A stretch of DNA of 64,000 nt from Paenibacillaceae bacterium. Lineage in GTDB: Bacteria; Bacillota; Bacilli; Paenibacillales; NBRC-103111. Both the position numbers and the translations under genes were made by a program. The notes below the pieces were generated by a model, which ran no database searches, had not been told where the DNA came from, and worked only from the letters and a program-made list of their open reading frames with translations. Below, piece by piece: positions 7,789-15,238 of this stretch (position 1 is the stretch's first letter; each line of letters starts with the position of its first letter). Location: the NCBI GenBank assembly GCA_029256185.1, contig JAQSYI010000047.1, positions 1 to 64,000 on the forward strand, written 5' to 3'.

Positions 7789-8654
7789 CCTATACGTATG
7801 ACGGCAGCTTCGAGGGGCTGCTGTGCTGTGTGTTCGAGAGCTACGAGAAGAAGGAGTTGCCCTTCGAAATTCATTCCGCCGCAGCCGATCAGGGCTTCCT
7901 GTTCGAATCCCGCTGGATCGAGACGGATTATACCAAGGCGGAGCGGGTGTACCGCTCTATCCCCGTGAGGATATCTCCGGAAGCGCAGGAGCTGGTGCGG
8001 CTGGGGTTCCTAACTTGCGCCCCGCACAAGGAGCTGCTGCTGCTGCGGTTCCTTAGGCTCGGGTTCACCCACGGCAGGAAGGTCACGGATATGCTCGCCG
8101 ATGATACCGTTAGCGCCCTGACCAAGGCGGTCTATCAGCTCACCCACGAAAGCCACAAATTTACCGGCTTCGTCCGCTTCTCCATATACGGCCAGGTTAT
8201 GGTGGCGGTGATCGAGCCCCGCAATCAGGTGCTGCCCGTCATGCAGGAGCACTTCTGCGACCGGTTCCACAATGAGGTGTTCCTGATCCATGACAAGACC
8301 CATGGCATGGCCCTGGTTCACCGTCCCGGCGAATCGGGAATCATCAGCCTGGAGCAGCTGGAACTGCCGGCTATGGACGCGGAGGAAGCGGAATACCGGA
8401 GACTGTGGCAGCGATTCTACGATTCCATTGCCATCCGGGAGCGGGTGAGCGAGCGGCGGCGAATGTCCCATATGCCCAAGCGTTATTGGGGACAACTGCC
8501 CGAGATGCAGAGAAATGAGAACTGTGCTCCTCCTTCCTCCACGCAGGGCAATAAAAGCTATCCCTTGCCGAAGCAGAACCACTCCTATGCGGCAGAATCC
8601 CAAGTTCGGCTGTCTCTCTCGGGAGAAGCCGATAAGGGGCAGCAGCAGCCTTAG
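7767..8654 (+). CDS. DUF4130 / TIGR03915-family putative DNA repair protein
   Basis: This family is the usual partner of the preceding radical SAM protein, and in many bacteria it is fused to a uracil-DNA glycosylase-like domain. Here the 295-residue protein holds only the DUF4130 part (about residues 1-230, starting RTDLAYTYDGSFEGLLCCVF), followed by a low-complexity tail; no glycosylase motifs follow. The start lies inside the upstream gene. Together the pair is a two-gene repair module, probably SOS-induced. Its biochemistry is unestablished. Confidence 0.88.
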   Translation: MPYRTDLAYTYDGSFEGLLCCVFESYEKKELPFEIHSAAADQGFLFESRWIETDYTKAERVYRSIPVRISPEAQELVRLGFLTCAPHKELLLLRFLRLGFTHGRKVTDMLADDTVSALTKAVYQLTHESHKFTGFVRFSIYGQVMVAVIEPRNQVLPVMQEHFCDRFHNEVFLIHDKTHGMALVHRPGESGIISLEQLELPAMDAEEAEYRRLWQRFYDSIAIRERVSERRRMSHMPKRYWGQLPEMQRNENCAPPSSTQGNKSYPLPKQNHSYAAESQVRLSLSGEADKGQQQP

Positions 8655-8696
8655 TTGCTGATCCTGGGGGGCGGGCAACTTCGATGAAATCGCCAA

Positions 8697-8732
8697 ATAG
8701 GGATTCCCGGTATCCTCCCGGGAATCCCTATT
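8697..8732 (+). terminator. Terminator after the repair module
   Basis: A near-perfect hairpin with arms AATAGGGATTCCCGG and CCGGGAATCCCTATT and a 6-base loop lies 42 bases after the DUF4130 stop. The T-run is short (TTGTATTGT), but the stem is very strong. Confidence 0.75.
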
Positions 8733-8738
8733 GTATTG

Positions 8739-8950
8739 TCGAAACCACTTTCTGTCTCCTTCCTCGATAATGGCAAAGCGTCCAGCGTTTTCACTTCAGT
8801 CGTGAACCTGCCTGCTTGTTACCACTTCACTGTTTATTAGGTTTGTACCCGCATGTCCGTCAAAGAAACATGCTTCGCCTCACGTCGTACATTGGACTCT
8901 ACCCCTTTCACTTCATGGCTGAGTACCTTGCCAGGTGAGCGCCACAGATG
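8739..8950 (-). mobile_element. Probable group II intron 5' fragment (domain I remnant)
   Basis: This roughly 210-bp gene-free stretch reads on the minus strand like the 5' part of a bacterial group II intron: a start-like GTGGCGC, then AAGGTACTCAGCC, GACGTGAGGCGAAGC, a hairpin GCATGT/ACATGC, and ATCGAGGAAGGAGACAG near its end, comparable with the domain I region of Ll.LtrB-type introns. No reverse transcriptase or catalytic domain V follows, so only a truncated fragment remains. The judgement rests on remembered similarity to intron RNA. Confidence 0.5.
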
Positions 8951-8965
8951 ATCTGCGGCCCCTTC

Positions 8966-9211
8966 TCAGATCCTCCTTAATTGATGTGATTGGGTATTGC
9001 TGTTTCTGACAAAAGCATAACATAGTTCAACATATTTTTCAATATTCAGAAAATTATATTTTTTAATCAGAGTCTGCAATTGGTCCTGCAAGGGCGGGTC
9101 CGGGATCAGCTTCTCCAGATTAGCTTCAAAGCCCGTCCGCGTATAGACATCGACGAACTCCAACCGGTTGCTGATCCGTGCCGCACACAACCGCCCCTGT
9201 TTCATAGTCAT
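8966..9211 (-). CDS. Small hypothetical protein, 81 residues
   Basis: I do not recognise the product. It lies 79 bases downstream of the radical SAM/SPASM gene on the same strand. The first half has the GC-rich codon use of the neighbours; the second half is AT-rich (KKYNFLNIEKYVELCYAFVR). No good ribosome site precedes the ATG at 9211, so the start may be wrong. The stop codon follows an AAGGAGG that looks like the ribosome site of a further gene now replaced by the intron fragment. It could be a radical-SAM-associated peptide or a degraded gene. Confidence 0.4.
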   Translation of the reverse strand: MTMKQGRLCAARISNRLEFVDVYTRTGFEANLEKLIPDPPLQDQLQTLIKKYNFLNIEKYVELCYAFVRNSNTQSHQLRRI

Positions 9212-9290
9212 TGAGAAATATTATCATTCGGAATAATCTATCATACTATGGGGAGAATGGTCCATGGTCCATCAGGCAAGTTCCTTGACC

Positions 9291-10238
9291 CTACTGCTTC
9301 CCGGGAAAAATGGCCGACAAAGCCGGGCATGGCTGCCTGTCCAGGTAATCCCGCAAGGCCGCTGGCATGGTGTTGAATATCTCCTTCAGCACTGTCCCTT
9401 GATAAATGTTGCCAATAATCACCGGGTGGCACAGCTCGGAAATCAGCACATCGCCGTTGCCGTGAAGATGCAGCTGCTTCTTTCCCTCGATGCAGTGGGG
9501 GAAGTACACGCCGGGCTGCTCCCGGAAGCCCAGATCCTCCGCGAACCGGTCCATGCAGGTAAAGTACAGTGCCGTATCCTGCCGCCGGGCTGCTATCAAC
9601 TCCGCCACCGCCCGCTTCAATTGGTCGCGCGCGGCTATATTTTTCCAACCCGTATGGTCCATGATGATGCTGTTCTGAATTTCGTGGGTCCGCACCCCCA
9701 GCTCATAAGCGCGGTCGCTGATCTCTGTCAGATGCTCCTGCGTCTTCTCAAACAGCAGGGTCTCCAGTACCGTATCAATGGAAGTAGCCGCACATAAGCG
9801 GATATTCTCAATGATCTTATGATAGGTTGCCACGGGGATATGATAGTAGTTGGAGAATTGGTCCGCATCGGTAAAATTGAAGGAGATATGAATAGTCGTT
9901 AATCCGGCTGCGGCCAGTTCCTGAATCCTCGCCTCATTCAACAAACTGCCGTTGGAGTTAAGTTGAGTCTGAATCCCGCGGGAAGCGCAGTAGGCCACTA
10001 CTTCCACACAATCCTGAAACTTCAGCGTCACCTCACCTCCTGACAGCCGGACTCTCCGCAGTGTGGGGATATCCTCCAGAATGCGGATTACCTCCCTGGC
10101 ATCAAGGTTCTGCCCGTCGTTTCTGTTGTATGCGCAGCAATAGTCGCAACGAAAATTGCAGTTGGAGGTCAAGCCGACCTCCAACCCTTCCAGTTCATAT
10201 GTAAGGGGTCTGTTCAGCTCCAGTGCTTTGTACGCCAT
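9291..10238 (-). CDS. Radical SAM protein with SPASM-like C terminus
   Basis: The 315-residue product has the radical SAM cluster motif C-x3-C-x2-C (CNFRCDYC, about residues 28-35), the SGGEV glycine motif, and late cysteines (FTC, PHC, SELC, QPC) around GNGDVLISELCHP that resemble a SPASM or twitch auxiliary-cluster domain. Such enzymes modify ribosomal peptides or make cofactors. No transporter or clear precursor peptide is next to it. Start: ATG at 10238 has AGGAGG 10 bases upstream; a longer frame to 10334 has no ribosome site. The substrate is unknown. Confidence 0.88.
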   Translation of the reverse strand: MAYKALELNRPLTYELEGLEVGLTSNCNFRCDYCCAYNRNDGQNLDAREVIRILEDIPTLRRVRLSGGEVTLKFQDCVEVVAYCASRGIQTQLNSNGSLLNEARIQELAAAGLTTIHISFNFTDADQFSNYYHIPVATYHKIIENIRLCAATSIDTVLETLLFEKTQEHLTEISDRAYELGVRTHEIQNSIIMDHTGWKNIAARDQLKRAVAELIAARRQDTALYFTCMDRFAEDLGFREQPGVYFPHCIEGKKQLHLHGNGDVLISELCHPVIIGNIYQGTVLKEIFNTMPAALRDYLDRQPCPALSAIFPGKQ

Positions 10239-10262
10239 AACGATATAACCTCCTGATGTAAT

Positions 10263-10296
10263 CGGCCCGCTGAAGCGGACCGCCCTAGTGATTATA
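10263..10296 (-). promoter_or_regulatory. Promoter -10 and leader hairpin of radical SAM gene
   Basis: On the minus strand TATAAT (10291-10296) is followed by the hairpin GGTCCGC-TTCA-GCGGGCC (10263-10280), just before the AGGAGG of the radical SAM gene. No good -35 box is visible. The hairpin could modulate translation, but that is inference. Confidence 0.4.
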
Positions 10297-10334
10297 GCCG
10301 TTTGTCGGAAGGCGTAGTATGACTTTTTTAACAA

Positions 10335-11204
10335 CTAGCCCTGCAGGGTTTGGCGCACCAATTCCTTGAGCGGGGTTGGTTCACCGATCAGACGGTTCAG
10401 ATCGTCGGACGCATCGGCAGTCTCCCCATTGGCCACACTGGCATAGATTCCGGCAAAGACAAGAGCCAAAGACTCCGGCATTCCGGCATTGACGAGCATT
10501 GCCTTCTGCTCTTCGAAAGAGACTGACACATGGGCAACCTTTTTGCCGGAAATCTCGGAAGCTGTCATGGCCAATTCGTCGAAGGTCCAAGGCTCGCTTA
10601 GCACCAGATTATAGGACTGGTTTTCATGCCCTTCTCCCGCAAGCACCGCGGCTGCCGCCCGGGCAAGATCTCTTCTGAAGACCGTATTGACCCGTCCGTT
10701 GCCGGAATTGGTCACGATTGCACCACGCTCAACGGATTGCTTCAGAACAGGGCTCACGAACAAATCCCCGTAAAACGAATTGCGCAGAAAGGTATAGGGG
10801 ATGCCGGTGGTGCGGATCATGTATTCCGTAGCCAGATGGACCGCGGCCACAGGAGACGTGCTCTTCTCGGCAAAAGCAAATCCGGTGTATATAATGTGTT
10901 TGATTCCCGCATCACGTGCAGCCTTGACCACATTGGCATTCTGAAGCACACGCAGCGTATTGTCCCGGTCAGGGCCAGGAATGAACAACAGCCTGTCAAT
11001 GGCTGTGAAAGCCTTGGCGAGAGATCCCGGGTCGCTGTAATCCCCTTGCCGCACTTCAATTTCGGCAGGAATACGGCCGGAGAGCTTGCCGGGGTCACGG
11101 GCCAAAGCCACGACTTGCTCCGCTGGCACTTCATACGTGTCAAGCAATGACTGGATAGCCGTTCCGCCAAGTCCTCCGGTAGCTCCTGTAACCAATATTT
11201 TCAT
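10335..11204 (-). CDS. NmrA-like NAD(P)-binding oxidoreductase (QorB-type)
   Basis: An atypical short-chain dehydrogenase. The N terminus MKILVTGATGGLGG is the glycine-rich NAD(P) motif of the NmrA/QorB group, which reduces quinones or senses redox state. The length (289) fits. The ATG at 11204 has GAAGGA 6 bases upstream; an upstream ATG at 11291 has no ribosome site. It stands alone, 96 bases before the radical SAM gene on the same strand, so read-through between the two is possible. The substrate is unknown. Confidence 0.88.
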   Translation of the reverse strand: MKILVTGATGGLGGTAIQSLLDTYEVPAEQVVALARDPGKLSGRIPAEIEVRQGDYSDPGSLAKAFTAIDRLLFIPGPDRDNTLRVLQNANVVKAARDAGIKHIIYTGFAFAEKSTSPVAAVHLATEYMIRTTGIPYTFLRNSFYGDLFVSPVLKQSVERGAIVTNSGNGRVNTVFRRDLARAAAAVLAGEGHENQSYNLVLSEPWTFDELAMTASEISGKKVAHVSVSFEEQKAMLVNAGMPESLALVFAGIYASVANGETADASDDLNRLIGEPTPLKELVRQTLQG

Positions 11205-11334
11205 CGATTGTTCCTTCCCTTCATCCGTAAGGTATGGGACGGCAATGCCCCTTTTCCCCATTAGACTGCCACAATTCCGGGGCGAATACAAGCAAAGTGA
11301 AGGTCAGAGACCATATTCTGCAAAGAAAGGGCAA

Positions 11335-11374
11335 AAAAGGCCCCTCTCAAAATCAAAATCGAGAGGGGCCTTTT
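11335..11374. terminator. Bidirectional terminator, efflux gene end
   Basis: A 14-bp perfect stem (AAAAGGCCCCTCTC / GAGAGGGGCCTTTT) has T-rich ends in both directions. It ends the minus-strand efflux operon. Confidence 0.88.
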
Positions 11375-11413
11375 CTGTGCGATGATTATTGTTTTTGCCA
11401 ATCATCCGGTTTT

Positions 11414-13048
11414 TTAAGCCTTATCCAACGCTGGAGCCAGCTGTTTGCCCCCGTCCTTGTCCGCCGTTTGTTTCGTATGCCCAGCAGTCTGGTTGCTGGT
11501 GCGCAGCGGAAGCTCCTTCAGGAAAAAGACCAGCACGAATGAAAGAAAGGTTACGATCGCCCCCGTGAGGAACACCGTGGATAACGTATCGCCCAATGCG
11601 CCGCGGATGCTGTCAATCATCTGGATGAACAACGGCTGGGCATCGGCGGGCAACGCGGCTTGCGTCTGGTCAATCAAGGGTTTGTTCATCAGCATTTTGG
11701 GATTGGCGAAGGCCAGCATCTGCTGGGAAATCTTCGGGTCCATACCAGCCAGGCCGGCTAAACTCTCAGAATGCAGCGCACTGGCGAGATTATTGGTTAG
11801 ACTGTTCGACATAACCGTTCCCATCACGGCAATGCCAATGGTGCCGCCCAGATTACGGAACAATTGGGAGGTAGCCGTGACGGCTCCCAATTCCGAATGT
11901 GGCACAGCATTCTGGGTAGCGAGCGAGAATACCGGCATGGCGAGCCCGAGGCCCAAGCCGAATACAATCATACTGAGCACAGCAAGCACAACACTGTTCA
12001 TAATGACCATAATACCCATGCCCACGATCATAAAAGGGATGCCGATTAGCGCGTATCGCTTATATTTGCCGCTTTTGGCAATCCATTGGCCTGCCAGGGC
12101 GCTTGTAATCACCATAACCAGCGACATGGGCATCGTCACATATCCGGCATAAGTTGGAGAAATGCCCAGCACGCCCTGTACGAAGAAGGAAAGATAGACC
12201 AAAGCGCCCATCATGCCGAAGTTCATAATAAAGCCAATAATATTGGAGATGGTAACAACGCTATTCTTGAACAGGGACAGGGGCATAATCGGATTGACTG
12301 CCCGGGTCTCCACAAAGATAAAAATAGCACCCGACACAAAAGTCAGCGCCAGTAATCCTAGAATCTGCCAAGATCCCCAGGCATATTGGGTGCCTGCCCA
12401 CGAGAAGGCGAGCAGCATGGGAACAATCGCCGTGGTCAGGAACGCGGAGCCGATATAATCGATCTTGACTCCAACTTTGCGGTCTACCCTGGGGAATAGA
12501 ACCATGATCATAATGAAAGCAACGATGCCCAGAGGCAGGAACAGCCAGAACAGCCAATGCCAATCCATGTGGTCAACCAAATAGCCGCCAAGGGTAGGGC
12601 CCAATACACTGGAGAAGCCGAATACGGCTGTCAGCATCCCCATCCATTTGCCCCGTTCCCGCGGTGCAAACAAATCCCCTACGGCAATAAAAGCTATAGA
12701 TTGAATGACGCCTGCGCCAATCCCCTGAATCCCCCGGTAAGTAATAAACTGAAATACGTCAGAGGAAGTACCCGTGAGGAATGCGCCAATCATGAACAGC
12801 AGGATACCCAGCAGCAAAAACGGCTTTCGCCCGAAGATGTCGGAGAGCTTGCCGACAAGAATGGTAGCGATGGTCGAGGTAAGCAGATAAATGTTAATGG
12901 TCCAAGTATAATAATCCATGCCGTCAAGAATGGCGATAATCCGCGGCATTGCCGTGCTCGTGATGGTCTGGTTAATGGATGCGAAGAACATCGCGGCCAT
13001 AACGGCGATCATAATCGTAATCTTGCGTTTAAGCGATAAATGCTCCAT
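11414..13048 (-). CDS. EmrB/QacA-type 14-TM drug efflux transporter
   Basis: A DHA2-family major facilitator that exports toxic organic compounds using proton motive force. The 544-residue length and about fourteen hydrophobic segments fit. The family motif A-like loop GKLSDIFGRKPF lies after the second membrane segment, and the antiporter-type motif VLGPTLGGYLVD is near residue 145. The start at 13048 follows GGAGAG; ATGs at 13063-13066 are too close upstream of that ribosome site. It is the second gene of a MarR-efflux operon, 24 bases after the regulator. Confidence 0.92.
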   Translation of the reverse strand: MEHLSLKRKITIMIAVMAAMFFASINQTITSTAMPRIIAILDGMDYYTWTINIYLLTSTIATILVGKLSDIFGRKPFLLLGILLFMIGAFLTGTSSDVFQFITYRGIQGIGAGVIQSIAFIAVGDLFAPRERGKWMGMLTAVFGFSSVLGPTLGGYLVDHMDWHWLFWLFLPLGIVAFIMIMVLFPRVDRKVGVKIDYIGSAFLTTAIVPMLLAFSWAGTQYAWGSWQILGLLALTFVSGAIFIFVETRAVNPIMPLSLFKNSVVTISNIIGFIMNFGMMGALVYLSFFVQGVLGISPTYAGYVTMPMSLVMVITSALAGQWIAKSGKYKRYALIGIPFMIVGMGIMVIMNSVVLAVLSMIVFGLGLGLAMPVFSLATQNAVPHSELGAVTATSQLFRNLGGTIGIAVMGTVMSNSLTNNLASALHSESLAGLAGMDPKISQQMLAFANPKMLMNKPLIDQTQAALPADAQPLFIQMIDSIRGALGDTLSTVFLTGAIVTFLSFVLVFFLKELPLRTSNQTAGHTKQTADKDGGKQLAPALDKA

Positions 13049-13072
13049 TGTGTCTCTCCACATCATTATTTT

Positions 13073-13507
13073 TTATTCCAGGGAATCCCCTGGGGCAATG
13101 TTCAGCATTTTCTCCAACAAAGCAGTGACTTCCTCAATCTCTTCAGTCTCTAGTCTGGACAGATAATGTCCGATAATTCTGTTTCTGACCGCAGTAGCAC
13201 GAGCAAGAATATCCATCCCCGCAGGCGTAATCTTCACTAGAATCGACCTTCGGTCTACAGTGTCATGCACCCGGGTGACATATCCCGATTTCTCCAGACG
13301 GTCGATCATGACTGTGACGGCACTGGGCTTCACTTCCATTTTATCGGCCAACTGGGTTAGTCTGCACAGCTTTTCTTTATTGATATAATTCAGCATGAAC
13401 ATCTGAGGAGGCGTAATCTGTGCGCCCATCTCCCTCATGATCTCCGATTCTAAGCAACGCTTTAGTTTGGCGTAGACCAGTTGAAACCGATGAACCAGCA
13501 AATCCAA
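13073..13507 (-). CDS. MarR-family transcriptional regulator
   Basis: A winged-helix repressor of about 144 residues. The recognition helix region is RLTQLADKMEVKPSAVTVMIDRLEKSGYV and the wing contains the DxR motif DTVDRRSILVKIT. I favour the TTG at 13507 because AGGAGG lies 7 bases before it; a GTG at 13513 is only one base from the same ribosome site. It probably represses its own operon with the efflux pump and is released by a phenolic or drug ligand. Confidence 0.9.
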   Translation of the reverse strand: MDLLVHRFQLVYAKLKRCLESEIMREMGAQITPPQMFMLNYINKEKLCRLTQLADKMEVKPSAVTVMIDRLEKSGYVTRVHDTVDRRSILVKITPAGMDILARATAVRNRIIGHYLSRLETEEIEEVTALLEKMLNIAPGDSLE

Positions 13508-13543
13508 CTTCACACCTCCTCCAAAAGAATTTCAACAGTTATA

Positions 13544-13562
13544 TATTTATATAGTTTAAATA
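13544..13562. promoter_or_regulatory. Candidate MarR operator
   Basis: The inverted repeat TATTTA-N7-TAAATA lies in an AT-rich stretch 37 bases upstream of the MarR start, where the promoter should be. Further TATATA-like repeats surround it. Confidence 0.5.
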
Positions 13563-13602
13563 TTATACAGCTTCAATTTATTTGTCAAGGAATAAGAAAT
13601 GA

Positions 13603-13654
13603 CAAAAACCCCAACTCCCGCTCGTACCATTCATGATACAAGGGGTAGTGGGGT
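13603..13654 (-). terminator. Terminator after flavin oxidoreductase gene
   Basis: On the minus strand ACCCCACTACCCC can pair with GGGAGTTGGGGT, with one bulge, followed directly by TTTTT. Confidence 0.6.
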
Positions 13655-13670
13655 CATTGGGTTTATGCCG

Positions 13671-15083
13671 CTATAGAGGCCATTCTCCCGTAAACTCGGC
13701 TTGATTGTATGAATAAAAACGGTTAAGAATGGCTGCGCGGTCATCCATGAACAGTTGGTCAGCGACTGCGGCAGTAAGCTTGGGTATGGCATATTTGATG
13801 CCGGAGATCGCCGAAGCGGACAACCCGCAGCTGGCCAAGGCAGAGTAATTGAAGACGAATAATCCGTGCAAAGGCTGGCGGCCTTCCTCATCCCGGCTGA
13901 TGAAGGCGAACCCGGGACTGAGATAGGGATGAGCATCCAGCAGAGCATTGGCCGTCTCCGCGGGAGGCTGGTAGCGGTCACTCCAGCGGGCGATATGCTG
14001 CTCCACAAGGGACAACTCCGGCCGCAGCCCGGGATCACTTAACAAGCCTGTGCTGATAATCAGATAATCGAAATGGAATACCCCCTGGGGGGTGGTTACG
14101 GCCGCTTGGTCACCTGCTCCCGCCACATCCAGCCAAGGGGCGCCCAGGTGCAGTTGGAAGCCGGGCCATGCCGCGGCACGGGCAAAAGTATCATTGGTCG
14201 GCGGCTGGTTATGCTTGAAGAAGTGGGAGATTACGCTGTATTTATCGGCGTCCTCCAACGCATGGAAACGCTCGATGATACCCGAAACCTCCATTTGGCG
14301 GATGGGGTTGATGCTGGGCAGCTTCTCCCGCCGGACGAAGAGATGAGCTTCGGACACTCCCTCTGCGAGTGCATGGTTGGCATTATCAAAAGCGGATGCT
14401 CCACCTCCGAGAATACCGATTCTTTTGCCGGCAAGGGCAGTAAAGTCAATGGATTCCGATGTATGCGCATAGAGACGCTTGGGAAGCTTGTTCGCAATGA
14501 ACGGCGGCACATGCCACTCCCCGCCCCCCTGGATGCCTGTGGCCAGAATAACTTTGCGGGCCAACAGCTGATCCGAAGGTGCTCCCTGCCCGGTAATATG
14601 CAGACGCTTAAGGCCGTCTCCGGCCGGTTCGATCAGATTGAGCTTTACCTCATTGATAACGGGAAGACCCAGTACCCTTCGATACCACCGCAAGTAGTTC
14701 ATCCACTCCCTGCGGGGAATTTTGTCTACCTCCTCCCAAGCTTGTGCGCCTGCTTGCGCTTCCCACCATGAACGATAGGTCAAGGAAGGTATTCCCAGGT
14801 CTATTGAAGTCAAATGTTTGGGCGTTCGGAGTGTGATCATTCTGGCGTAGGTATCCCAAGGCCCCTCAAATCCCTCCGGGTTCTCGTCAATGACCAGAAT
14901 ATTCGATATCCGCTCGCGCAGGAGCCCGAAGGCTGCACCCAGTCCGCTTTGTCCGGCTCCCACTATCACTGCATCATAGACATGTCCGTCGGGATGCTCC
15001 AGAGGATGCGTCCAGTCCGTACCGCCAAAGGCCAGATAAGACAGCTCGGTTTTTACACGGTCGTTCAAAAATTCCAGCCCCAT
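13671..15083 (-). CDS. Flavin-containing monooxygenase-like FAD/NAD(P) oxidoreductase
   Basis: The 470-residue product has an FAD-binding GxGxxG motif (VGAGQSGLG, about residues 41-49) and an NAD(P)-binding GILGGGASAFDNA near 225, the two-dinucleotide layout of flavin monooxygenases such as SidA/IucD-like and Baeyer-Villiger enzymes. The FMO signature FxGxxxHxxxx is not clearly present (YAHTSES occurs instead), so the exact class is open. The ATG is preceded by GAGGGG. It is a single gene. It may hydroxylate an amine or oxidise a xenobiotic. Confidence 0.87.
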   Translation of the reverse strand: MGLEFLNDRVKTELSYLAFGGTDWTHPLEHPDGHVYDAVIVGAGQSGLGAAFGLLRERISNILVIDENPEGFEGPWDTYARMITLRTPKHLTSIDLGIPSLTYRSWWEAQAGAQAWEEVDKIPRREWMNYLRWYRRVLGLPVINEVKLNLIEPAGDGLKRLHITGQGAPSDQLLARKVILATGIQGGGEWHVPPFIANKLPKRLYAHTSESIDFTALAGKRIGILGGGASAFDNANHALAEGVSEAHLFVRREKLPSINPIRQMEVSGIIERFHALEDADKYSVISHFFKHNQPPTNDTFARAAAWPGFQLHLGAPWLDVAGAGDQAAVTTPQGVFHFDYLIISTGLLSDPGLRPELSLVEQHIARWSDRYQPPAETANALLDAHPYLSPGFAFISRDEEGRQPLHGLFVFNYSALASCGLSASAISGIKYAIPKLTAAVADQLFMDDRAAILNRFYSYNQAEFTGEWPL

Positions 15084-15168
15084 CTTCCGTCACCCCTCTC
15101 CGCGAATAAAGCTCCTTCAGGCCGCCGATTGTGCCTGGCTTATTCTATGGCATCTATTCTAACATAGG

Positions 15169-15215
15169 AAAAAGCCGTTTGACGATTGAACTGCCCGTTC
15201 AATCGTCAAACGGCT
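15169..15215 (-). terminator. Terminator of the collagen-like gene
   Basis: A perfect 19-bp stem (first arm from 15173, second ending 15215) with a 5-base loop is followed by TTTTTCC on the minus strand. The unusually long stem suits a strong terminator. Confidence 0.92.
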
Positions 15216-15238
15216 GGAAGAAATCATCCATCAATGGA

